Position numbers and translations under genes: made by a program. Below, piece after piece: positions 1 through 8,012 of a DNA stretch of 9,386 bases. Source of the DNA: an uncultured Faecalibacterium sp. (GTDB lineage: Bacteria > Bacillota > Clostridia > Oscillospirales > Ruminococcaceae); NCBI GenBank assembly GCA_934553285.1, contig CAKTFD010000084.1, positions 1 to 9,386 on the forward strand, read 5' to 3'. How positions within the stretch are numbered: the stretch's first letter is position 1; each line of letters starts with the position of its first letter. Under the pieces are notes generated by a model. It was not told where the DNA came from. It made no database searches and worked only from the letters and a program-made list of their open reading frames with translations.

Positions 1-39
1 AGGCTGTCTTTTGAAAAAAGGATAAAGAGGTCATTTATT

Positions 40-1332
40 ATGCTTACTGCAATTACGGGTATCAACTGGGGCGATGAAGGCAAGGGCCGTATGGTCGATC
101 TCATCAGCCAGGAGTACGACATCGTTGCACGCTATCAGGGCGGCAACAACGCAGGCCATACAGTTAAAAACGAGCGCGGCAAGTTTGTGCTGAACCTGCT
201 GCCCTCCGGCATCCTGCGCCCCAATGTCGTGTGTGTGATGGGCAACGGTATGGTCATCGATCCCCATCATCTGGATGGCGAGATCAACAAGCTGCGGGAG
301 CAGGGCGTTGAGATCAGCCCCCGCAACCTCAAGATCTCCGACCGCGCAACCATCACCATGCCCTACCATGTGGAGCAGGATGGTCTGGAAGAGGCCCGTC
401 TGGCCAAGACCGGCGCACAGTTTGGTTCCACCAAGCGCGGCATCGCCTACGCTTACGGCGACAAGTACATGAAAAAGACCCTGCGCATGGGCGATTTGCT
501 GCACCTGGACGATGCTGTAAAGAAGCGCCTGGTCACCATGGTGGATTCCAAGAATCTGGTCATGGAGGGCAGCTACAACGCCGCCCCCATCAGCGTGGAC
601 GAGATGTGGGCATGGCTGGAAAAGTATGCCGCCATCTTCAAGGACTACATCTGCGATGTGGGCCAGTACCTGGCCGATGCCGATGCTGCCGGCAAAAAGG
701 TGCTGTTTGAGGCACAGCTGGGCGCACTGCGCGATATCGACTTTGGCATCTACCCCTACACCACCTCCTCCAACGTCATTGGTGCCTATGCCCCCATCGG
801 CGCAGGCATCCCGGGCCACAAGCTGCACAACTCCATCGGCGTGATGAAGGCTTACTCCTCCTGCGTGGGCGATGGCCCCTTTACCGCCGAGCTGGCCATG
901 ACCGAGGAAGAAAAGCACGCCCTGCGTGAGGCCGGCCACGAGTACGGCGCAGCCACCGGCCGTCCCCGCCGCGTTGGCCCCATCGACCTGGTTGCAAGCC
1001 GCTACGGCGTGTTCTGCCAGGGCTGCGATGAGGTGGCCCTGACCCTGCTGGATGTGCTGGACTACATGGAAAAGATCCCCATGGTCACCGCTTACAAGCT
1101 GGCCGATGGCACTACCACCACCCGCTTCCCCATGGGCGAGGCATTGGATACCGCACAGCCCGTGGTGGAGTACCTGCCCGGCTGGCACTGCGATATCACC
1201 GCGGCCCGCAAGTGGGAGGACCTGCCCCAGCAGACCCGCGATTATGTGGAGTACCTGGAAAAGGCTGTCGGCTGCAAGATCACCTACATCTCGGTGGGCG
1301 CAGAGCGCGAGGCTTACATCCACCGCGTCTGA
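40..1332 (+). CDS. purA: Adenylosuccinate synthase (clostridial-type PurA)
   Basis: This enzyme joins IMP and aspartate at the cost of GTP to give adenylosuccinate, the first committed step from IMP to AMP, in the cytoplasm. The 430-residue length matches the family. Visible motifs are the N-terminal WGDEGKGR loop (residues 10-17, catalytic Asp12), GGNNAGHT (34-41, catalytic His40), GSTKRG (129-134), the YPYTTSSN segment (238-245), and the ATGRPRR loop (305-311, aspartate/IMP-binding Arg308 by alignment). Compared with E. coli PurA, FEGAQGT reads FEAQLGA (223-229) and the guanine-recognition TKLD reads TLLD (335-338), so the usual Lys is Leu. From memory, clostridial PurA proteins share these changes. 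Catalytic Asp and His are kept, so this is not the phage PurZ type. The ATG at 40 has AAGAGG at 25-30, 9 nt upstream. No promoter is visible in the 39 nt before it. It is probably cotranscribed with the DegV gene. Confidence 0.96.
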   Translation: MLTAITGINWGDEGKGRMVDLISQEYDIVARYQGGNNAGHTVKNERGKFVLNLLPSGILRPNVVCVMGNGMVIDPHHLDGEINKLREQGVEISPRNLKISDRATITMPYHVEQDGLEEARLAKTGAQFGSTKRGIAYAYGDKYMKKTLRMGDLLHLDDAVKKRLVTMVDSKNLVMEGSYNAAPISVDEMWAWLEKYAAIFKDYICDVGQYLADADAAGKKVLFEAQLGALRDIDFGIYPYTTSSNVIGAYAPIGAGIPGHKLHNSIGVMKAYSSCVGDGPFTAELAMTEEEKHALREAGHEYGAATGRPRRVGPIDLVASRYGVFCQGCDEVALTLLDVLDYMEKIPMVTAYKLADGTTTTRFPMGEALDTAQPVVEYLPGWHCDITAARKWEDLPQQTRDYVEYLEKAVGCKITYISVGAEREAYIHRV

Positions 1333-1377
1333 TCTGCCGGCAGCAGCCCCAATGTTTCAGAAAAGGAAGCGTCACAG

Positions 1378-2280
1378 ATGTTTGATATCATCACCGACAG
1401 CGCCTGCGACCTGACGCTGGACACCGCCAAGCAGCTTGGCATCGAGGTCGTGCCCTTTTATGTATCGCTGGACGGCGAGCATTACCGCAAGGAAGGGCTG
1501 GAGATCCCCGTGCGGGATTTCTACCAGTTCATGGTAGATAACCCCTCGGCCTATCCCAAGACCAGTCTGGCCTCCATCGAGGACTTTGAAAAGACCTTCC
1601 GTGCCCATGCTGAGGCGGGCCGGGATGTGCTGTGCCTGGTATTTACCGGCAAGATGAGCGGCTGCGTGGGCAGCGCCCGCAACGCCCGCGACCTGGTGCT
1701 GGAGGACTACCCCAACGCCCGTATCGAGGTGCTGGACAGCGCCGCTGCCACCGTGACCGAATCCACCATGGTGGAAAACGCCGTGGCCATGCGGGATGCA
1801 GGCTGCTCCCTGGATGAGACCGTGACCTGGCTGGAAGCGGAAAAGAGCACCAATCAGATCTTTTTCACCGTCGGCAACCTGGATTACCTGATCAAGGGCG
1901 GCCGCATCGGCAAGGTGACCGGCCGCGCCGCCAACATGCTGGGCATCAAGCCCATGATCCTGTTCAAGGACGGCGAGATCTTTTCCGGCGGCGTGGCACG
2001 CGGCCGGCAGAAGAGCTTTGAAAAGGCGCTGGAACAGCTGATGAACTATCTGGACGCCCACGGCGGCACCCCGGATGATTACCGCATCACGGTGGGCTAT
2101 GGCTACGATGCCGATGAAGGCAAGCGCCTGTGGATGCAGACCCGTGCCGCCCTGCGCGCCAAATACCCCGGCGCACAGTGCGAGGTAGGCCTGCTGCAGA
2201 TCGGCTGCACCATTGCGGTGCACACCGGCCCCTATGCACTGGGCATGGGCGTAATGCGCCGCTGGAAGAAACAGGGCTGA
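1378..2280 (+). CDS. DegV family fatty-acid-binding protein
   Basis: DegV proteins are cytoplasmic and hold a single fatty acid in a cleft between two domains; in some Firmicutes they (FakB) present fatty acids to the kinase FakA for phospholipid synthesis. The 300-residue protein has the family marks in order: IITDSACDL at the N-terminus (4-12), the PKTSLAS segment (60-66) in place of the usual TSQPS, TGKMSGCVGSA (90-100) matching the SGLSGTYQSA region, YPNARIEVLDS (111-121), NLDYLIKGGRIGK (167-179), LGIKPMILFKDGEI (188-201), and VHTGPYALGMG near the end (281-291). The start at 1378 is supported by AGGAAG at 1364-1369, 8 nt upstream. It lies 45 nt after purA with no terminator between them, so it is probably in the same transcript, and a strong terminator follows. 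No FakA gene is in the window, so the lipid role is inferred from the family; clostridial genomes usually carry several DegV paralogues. Confidence 0.93.
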   Translation: MFDIITDSACDLTLDTAKQLGIEVVPFYVSLDGEHYRKEGLEIPVRDFYQFMVDNPSAYPKTSLASIEDFEKTFRAHAEAGRDVLCLVFTGKMSGCVGSARNARDLVLEDYPNARIEVLDSAAATVTESTMVENAVAMRDAGCSLDETVTWLEAEKSTNQIFFTVGNLDYLIKGGRIGKVTGRAANMLGIKPMILFKDGEIFSGGVARGRQKSFEKALEQLMNYLDAHGGTPDDYRITVGYGYDADEGKRLWMQTRAALRAKYPGAQCEVGLLQIGCTIAVHTGPYALGMGVMRRWKKQG

Positions 2281-2300
2281 TACCCTTATCGTATAAAGGC

Positions 2301-2337
2301 AAGACCACTGCACAAACCCTGTGCGGTGGTCTTTTTT
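2301..2337 (+). terminator. Intrinsic terminator after the DegV gene
   Basis: A 13-bp stem pairs 2301-2313 (AAGACCACTGCAC) with 2321-2333 (GTGCGGTGGTCTT), with one T·G wobble, a 7-nt loop, and a run of six T at 2332-2337. It starts 20 nt after the DegV stop codon and closes the purA-DegV unit. Confidence 0.93.
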
Positions 2338-2388
2338 CACCCCTCGCAGGCGCTTTTTCTCCTATTTGCAAACTTTTTGTGAACCCTA

Positions 2389-2417
2389 TTGACAACGTGG
2401 GTAAACAGGAGTATATT
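2389..2417 (+). promoter_or_regulatory. Sigma-A type promoter for clpB
   Basis: A perfect -35 box TTGACA (2389-2394) is followed by a 17-bp spacer and a -10 box TATATT (2412-2417, 5 of 6 matches to TATAAT). Transcription would start near 2423-2426, inside the CIRCE operator and about 180 nt before the clpB start codon, leaving a long leader. A pyrimidine- and T-rich stretch (2351-2378) lies just upstream. Confidence 0.88.
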
Positions 2418-2418
2418 T

Positions 2419-2445
2419 TTAGCAGTCGAACAGATAGAGTGCTAA
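2419..2445 (+). promoter_or_regulatory. CIRCE operator (HrcA binding site) of clpB
   Basis: The inverted repeat TTAGCAGTC (2419-2427), 9 nt, then GAGTGCTAA (2437-2445) matches the CIRCE consensus TTAGCACTC-N9-GAGTGCTAA at 17 of 18 arm positions; the one difference is G for C at 2425. It begins right after the -10 box and covers the expected transcription start, the usual place for the heat-shock repressor HrcA to block initiation. hrcA itself is not in the window. Confidence 0.93.
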
Positions 2446-2483
2446 AAGTTCAGTAAACTGCCCGACAGGAGGTGCACAAAATC

Positions 2484-2546
2484 ATGAATGCTTATACAAA
2501 CACAAGCCGCTTCCGGTTCTGCCGCCTCTGTGCGCGGTGCTGTTAG
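2484..2546 (+). CDS. Cysteine-rich 20-residue leader peptide upstream of clpB
   Basis: This small ORF starts at ATG 2484, has AGGAGGTG at 2467-2474 (9-nt spacing), and encodes 20 residues ending FRFCRLCARCC before a TAG stop. Four of the last eight residues are Cys (positions 13, 16, 19 and 20), and Arg is also frequent (positions 9, 11, 14 and 18). The ribosome binding site is at least as good as that of clpB. The ORF lies wholly in the clpB leader, 58 nt before the clpB start. A cluster of one kind of codon just before the stop is the design of amino-acid-sensing leader peptides; cysteine-rich ones are known in actinobacteria. I do not recognise this exact peptide. It could instead be a chance ORF, but the strong ribosome binding site argues against that. 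A metal- or redox-binding micropeptide is another option. Confidence 0.6.
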   Translation: MNAYTNTSRFRFCRLCARCC

Positions 2547-2596
2547 CAAAGTGCTTGTCCGTCCGCTAAATTAAACCTTCCGGTATGAATGGAGGC
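2521..2596 (+). promoter_or_regulatory. Possible RNA switch controlling clpB translation
   Basis: The clpB Shine-Dalgarno GGAGG (2591-2595, 9 nt before the ATG at 2605) can pair in two ways. Bases 2524-2531 (GCCTCTGT, codons 14-16 of the leader ORF) can pair with 2589-2596 (ATGGAGGC) over 8 bp including two G·U pairs. A local hairpin can also form between CTTCC (2577-2581) and GGAGG. A competing hairpin, 2521-2525 with 2534-2538, sits over the cysteine codons and uses part of the same left strand. A ribosome paused on those codons would block the long-range pairing and free the clpB site. The base pairs are read from the sequence; the switch is an inference with no folding energies behind it. 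Confidence 0.3.
2543..2569 (+). promoter_or_regulatory. Degenerate CIRCE-like palindrome
   Basis: TTAGC at 2543-2547 and GCTAA at 2565-2569 span 27 bp, the length of a CIRCE element. Against the consensus, 12 of 18 arm positions match, all at the outer ends except one; the inner three or four bases of each arm do not. It overlaps the stop codon of the leader ORF. It may be a weak second HrcA site, a decayed duplicate, or chance. Confidence 0.25.
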
Positions 2597-2604
2597 TTGA
2601 CTTT

Positions 2605-5217
<2,613 letters not shown>

Positions 5218-5255
5218 ATTTTACCGGTTTTGTACATTGAGGGCCGGCCAAACGC

Positions 5256-5284
5256 TTGCACCCGTGTGCAGAATATGTTATTAT
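5256..5284 (+). promoter_or_regulatory. Putative extended -10 promoter upstream of the CNNM gene
   Basis: TATTAT (5279-5284) is preceded by TG at 5276-5277, giving an extended -10 (TGtTATTAT). TTGCAC (5256-5261) lies 17 bp upstream as a weak -35. Transcription would start near 5290, about 170 nt before the CNNM start codon and just before the hairpin at 5299. I see no better promoter in 5345-5461. Confidence 0.5.
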
Positions 5285-5298
5285 AAAAAGTAACATTG

Positions 5299-5344
5299 AT
5301 GTGCTTTTCATCGCGGAAATGGCAACGATGGAAAGCACATTTTT
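5299..5344 (+). terminator. Terminator-like hairpin between clpB and the CNNM gene
   Basis: Bases 5299-5313 pair with 5326-5340 over 15 bp (arms begin ATGTGCTTTTC and end GGAAAGCACAT) with one T·G wobble, a 12-nt loop, and five T at 5340-5344. The simplest reading is the clpB terminator, 82 nt past its stop codon. Because a promoter appears to lie just upstream, it could also act as an attenuator for the CNNM gene or end a very short RNA. No match to a known riboswitch is apparent to me. Confidence 0.75.
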
Positions 5345-5461
5345 GTATGTAAGCATTTTAAACCCGCTGTTGTTTGCACCCCGGCTCCTTTTTTGGGGCG
5401 CAGCAGAGGCAGACAACATCCAAAACTAAAAAACAGAAAGTTGAGTGTGATTTTCCTTTTT

Positions 5462-6766
5462 ATGGACGATGGCAGTATGACGCTTTGGGTAGCGCTGGTA
5501 GTATTGGTGGCATTCTCCGCCTTTTTCTCCGCATCCGAGACCGCATTTTCTTCCCTGAATCAGATCCGCCTGAAAAGCCGCGCCGAGGACGGCGATACCT
5601 CTGCCGCCCGGGTGCTGGCAATGGCTGAAAAATACGATAAGCTGCTTTCCACCATCCTCATCGGCAACAACATCGTAAACATCGCCGCCGCTTCGATCGG
5701 CACCATCATTTTCACCAAGATGCTGGGTGCAGAGCGGGGCGCTACGGTGTCCACCATGGTGCTGACCGTGGTGGTGCTGATCTTTGGCGAGGTGACCCCC
5801 AAGAGCCTTGCCAAGGAGATGCCGGAAACGGTAGCCACCGCAGTTGCACCGGCACTCAGTCTGCTGATGCTGGTGTTTACCCCGCTGACCTGGCTGTTCA
5901 GCCAGTGGAAGCGCTTTCTGGGACACTTTGTCCACAGCACCGAGGAGGACACCATTACCGAGGGTGAGCTGATAACCATGGTCAGCGAGGCCGAGAACGA
6001 TGGCGAGCTGACCGACCGGGAGAGCGAGCTGATCCGCAGCGCCATCGAGTTTGATGACGTTGAGGTGGAAGAGATCCTGACCCCCCGCGTGGATGTGATC
6101 GCGGTGGAGGACGACATGCCGCTGGACGAGGTGGCGCAGATCTTTGCGGACTCCGGCTACTCGCGCCTGCCGGTCTATCACGACACCATCGATAACATCA
6201 TCGGTGTGGTGCACGAAAAGGACTTTTACATGTCCCGCCTGAAAAAAGAGGCCAAGCTGGAGGATCTGGTCAAGCCCACCCTGTACACCACCGGCTCCAC
6301 CCAGATCTCGCAGCTGCTGCGCACCCTGCGGGAGCAGCACCACCACATGGCCGTGGTGGTGGACGAGTACGGCGGCACCGAGGGCATCATTACCCTGGAG
6401 GATATCCTGGAAGAGCTTGTGGGTGAGATCTGGGACGAGCACGATGAGGTAACCGAGGACTTCCGCAAGCAGTCGGACGGCAGCTGGATCGTGCTGGGCA
6501 GCGCCAGCGTGGACGACCTGTACGAAAAGCTGGGCCTGCCGGAGGACGAGGATATCGACTCCAACACGGTCAACGGTCTGGTACAGGAAAAGACCTGCCG
6601 CCTGCCCAAGGTGGGGGACCGCTTTATATTGGGTGATTACGATGGCGTAGTCACCCGCACCGCCAAGCGCCGTGTAACCGAAGTACGCCTGACCCCGGCA
6701 GAAAAACCGGAAGCCAAAAAGGACGAAGACGAAAAGCTCCATTTTGGACGCATGACTTCCAAATAA
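5462..6766 (+). CDS. CNNM/CorC (HlyC) family membrane protein with CBS pair
   Basis: Proteins of this build, often labelled hemolysin-like, are membrane proteins linked to magnesium efflux (Thermus CorC, Bacillus and Staphylococcus MpfA). With the start at 5462 it has 434 residues. The DUF21 membrane domain (about 1-155) has hydrophobic segments near 7-24, 64-88, 95-110 and 125-147, with the hallmarks FFSASETAFSS (21-31), GNNIVNIAAAS (68-78) and FGEVTPKSLAKE (108-119). A CBS pair (about 195-320) follows, with LTPRVDV, SGYSRLPVY and VVVDEYGGTEGI (D301-EYGGT). A CorC/HlyC C-terminal domain (about 345-420) precedes a Lys/Glu-rich tail. The ATG at 5462 has no clear Shine-Dalgarno; an ATG at 5477, a GTG at 5447 and a TTG at 5393 are in frame. 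I prefer 5462 because MDDGSMTLW leads directly into the first membrane segment. The transported ion is inferred from the family. Confidence 0.93.
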   Translation: MDDGSMTLWVALVVLVAFSAFFSASETAFSSLNQIRLKSRAEDGDTSAARVLAMAEKYDKLLSTILIGNNIVNIAAASIGTIIFTKMLGAERGATVSTMVLTVVVLIFGEVTPKSLAKEMPETVATAVAPALSLLMLVFTPLTWLFSQWKRFLGHFVHSTEEDTITEGELITMVSEAENDGELTDRESELIRSAIEFDDVEVEEILTPRVDVIAVEDDMPLDEVAQIFADSGYSRLPVYHDTIDNIIGVVHEKDFYMSRLKKEAKLEDLVKPTLYTTGSTQISQLLRTLREQHHHMAVVVDEYGGTEGIITLEDILEELVGEIWDEHDEVTEDFRKQSDGSWIVLGSASVDDLYEKLGLPEDEDIDSNTVNGLVQEKTCRLPKVGDRFILGDYDGVVTRTAKRRVTEVRLTPAEKPEAKKDEDEKLHFGRMTSK

Positions 6767-6808
6767 CAAAACGCGCCGCCGCACGAAATGTGCGGCGGCG
6801 TTTTGTTA
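6764..6808. terminator. Bidirectional terminator between the CNNM gene and asnA
   Basis: A near-perfect hairpin: 6774-6784 pairs with 6790-6800 (11 GC-rich bp, 5-nt loop GAAAT). After a 2-nt bulge (6772-6773), 6764-6771 pairs with 6801-6808, placing T runs on both strands. The left arm begins with the CNNM stop codon TAA (6764-6766). It sits between two convergent genes, so it should stop transcription from both sides. Confidence 0.92.
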
Positions 6809-6821
6809 TGGCAGCTTTATT

Positions 6822-7835
6822 TTATAGCAGCGGGATGCCGGCCTGGGCGCAGGCGGTGCGGGTGGCCTGATCCCAGACGCTGGCCTGTACCTCGCCGATG
6901 TGGACACTGCCCAGCAGCAGCATGCACAGGCGGCTCTGGCCGATGCCGCCGCCGATGGAGTAGGGCAACTCCCCGTTCAGCACAGCTTTGTGGAACGGCA
7001 GGGCGCGGCGGTCGTCACAGCCTGCCATGGTCAGCTGTCTGTCCATGCTCTCCGGGCTGACACGGATGCCCATGCTGCTCAGCTCGTAGCTGCACTGCAG
7101 CGGATCGTTCCAGAACAGCAGGTCGCCGTTCAGGTCCCAATCGTCATAGTCCGGGGCGCGGCCATCGTGAGGTTTTCCGCTGCGCAGGGGGGCACCGATC
7201 TTCATCAAAAAGGTGGTGCCGTTCTCCTTTACAAAGGCGTTCTCGCGCTCCTTGGGGGTCAGCTCCGGGTACTTATCCTCCAGTTCCTGGGCGGTGATAA
7301 AGGTCACGTTGGGAGTGTGCAGGGGCAGATCCTGCAGCTGGGGGAACATGGCGTGCAGGTTCATCTCGGTGGCGCACACGGCGGATACGATGGAGCGCAC
7401 CACATTTTTCAGGTAGGTCTCGTTGCGGTCCTCCACGGTGATGACCTTTTCCCAGTCCCACTGGTCCACATACACGGAGTGGAGGTTGTCCAGCTCTTCA
7501 TCCCGGCGGATGGCGTTCATATCGCAGTACAGGCCCTTGCCCACATGGAAATCGTAGTCCTTCAACGCCTGCCGCTTCCATTTTGCCAGCGACTGCACCA
7601 CCTGTGCCTCGGTGCCGCTGTCCTTGATGTCAAAGGTCACCTTGCGCTCCACACCGTTCAGATCGTCGTTCAGGCCGGTGGAAGCCTCCAGAAACAGCGG
7701 TGCCGACACGCGGTACAGATTGAGCGTGGCGCACAGGGTATCGGCGAACAGCCGCTTTACCGTGCCGATGGCGCGCTGGGTGTCGTACAGGTTCAGCGCG
7801 GGTGTGTAGTTTGCCGGGATGATGATCTTGCTCAT
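6822..7835 (-). CDS. asnA: Aspartate--ammonia ligase (asparagine synthetase A)
   Basis: AsnA makes asparagine from aspartate, free ammonia and ATP, releasing AMP and pyrophosphate, in the cytoplasm. It is related in fold to class II aminoacyl-tRNA synthetases and unlike the glutamine-using AsnB. The 337 residues compare with 330 in E. coli. Conserved blocks: RVSAPLFLEASTGLNDDLNGVERKV (in 42-66), WKRQALKDYDF (86-96), GLYCDMNAIRRDEELDNLHS (101-120) leading to VYVDQWDWEKVI (121-132), PDYDDWDLNGDLLFWN (in 228-243), the MGIRVSPESMDRQL segment (255-268), and the C-terminal GGGIGQSR (295-302). The ATG at 7835 has AGAGGGG at 7844-7850, 8 nt upstream. It has its own promoter and lies after the livF terminator, so it is probably a single-gene unit. 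No T-box is recognisable in its short leader, so how asparagine supply controls it is not evident. Confidence 0.97.
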   Translation of the reverse strand: MSKIIIPANYTPALNLYDTQRAIGTVKRLFADTLCATLNLYRVSAPLFLEASTGLNDDLNGVERKVTFDIKDSGTEAQVVQSLAKWKRQALKDYDFHVGKGLYCDMNAIRRDEELDNLHSVYVDQWDWEKVITVEDRNETYLKNVVRSIVSAVCATEMNLHAMFPQLQDLPLHTPNVTFITAQELEDKYPELTPKERENAFVKENGTTFLMKIGAPLRSGKPHDGRAPDYDDWDLNGDLLFWNDPLQCSYELSSMGIRVSPESMDRQLTMAGCDDRRALPFHKAVLNGELPYSIGGGIGQSRLCMLLLGSVHIGEVQASVWDQATRTACAQAGIPLL

Positions 7836-7851
7836 AACGTTTACCCCTCTT

Positions 7852-7884
7852 CGAGTGATTGCTCGCCTGCTTTCCCAACAGGCG
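7852..7884 (-). promoter_or_regulatory. Overlapping hairpins in the asnA leader
   Basis: In the asnA leader RNA, 7864-7869 and 7879-7884 form a 6-bp GC-rich stem (CGCCTG/CAGGCG). Bases 7852-7855 and 7862-7865 form a 4-bp stem (CGAG/CTCG) next to the ribosome binding site. They share 7864-7865, so both cannot be complete at once. They could tune ribosome access, but both are short and may have no role. Confidence 0.25.
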
Positions 7885-7915
7885 GCGGTTTATAAAACCA
7901 AAAAACACTGATTGA

Positions 7916-7944
7916 ATTATCGCACATTCTTTTACGAAAGTAAA
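7916..7944 (-). promoter_or_regulatory. Sigma-A type promoter for asnA
   Basis: On the minus strand, TTTACT (7939-7944) is followed by 17 bp and GATAAT (7916-7921). The -10 is preceded by TGC, making it an extended -10. Transcription would start near 7909, leaving a leader of about 73 nt before the asnA start codon. Confidence 0.7.
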
Positions 7945-7955
7945 GTGCATCCATG

Positions 7956-7997
7956 AAAAAAGCGTGCTGCGTTCAAGAAAAACACAGCACGCTTTTT
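7956..7997 (-). terminator. Intrinsic terminator of the liv operon
   Basis: Bases 7957-7969 pair with 7985-7997 over 13 bp (AAAAAGCGTGCTG/CAGCACGCTTTTT). Three more pairs are possible inside (7971-7973 with 7981-7983) across one mismatch. Read on the minus strand, the hairpin ends in a run of six T. It lies 16 nt past the livF stop codon and separates it from the asnA promoter. Confidence 0.93.
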
Positions 7998-8012
7998 GAT
8001 TTTAGGGAACGT

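Noticed and set aside
40..1332. PurA as a possible PurZ-type enzyme of the 2-aminoadenine (Z-genome) phage pathway
   Set aside because: PurZ lacks the catalytic aspartate of the WGDEGKG loop; here Asp12 and His40 are present, the length is bacterial, and there are no phage genes nearby.
2130..2456. 108-codon plus-strand frame overlapping the end of the DegV gene and running through the terminator, clpB promoter and CIRCE
   Set aside because: It crosses a strong terminator, a promoter and an operator, has no ribosome binding site in a sensible place, and shows no recognisable domain.
5376..5402. CCCC/GGGG inverted repeat with a T run in its loop
   Set aside because: The stem is only 4 bp before a mismatch and the T run lies in the loop rather than after the stem, so it is not a terminator.
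5393..5461. Upstream TTG start at 5393 adding 23 residues to the CNNM protein
   Set aside because: The added stretch is basic and unlike the family N-terminus, and there is no Shine-Dalgarno in front of it. The ATG at 5462 leads directly into the first membrane segment.
6900..7895. 331-codon plus-strand frame opposite asnA, and a 253-codon frame (7953-8714) opposite livF
   Set aside because: Both are shadows of well-supported minus-strand genes, and their composition is that of a GC-rich antisense frame. The second would also begin inside the liv terminator hairpin.
7836..7909. T-box or other amino-acid riboswitch in the asnA leader
   Set aside because: The leader is only about 73 nt from the inferred start, has no recognisable T-box sequence, and has no terminator of its own before asnA.
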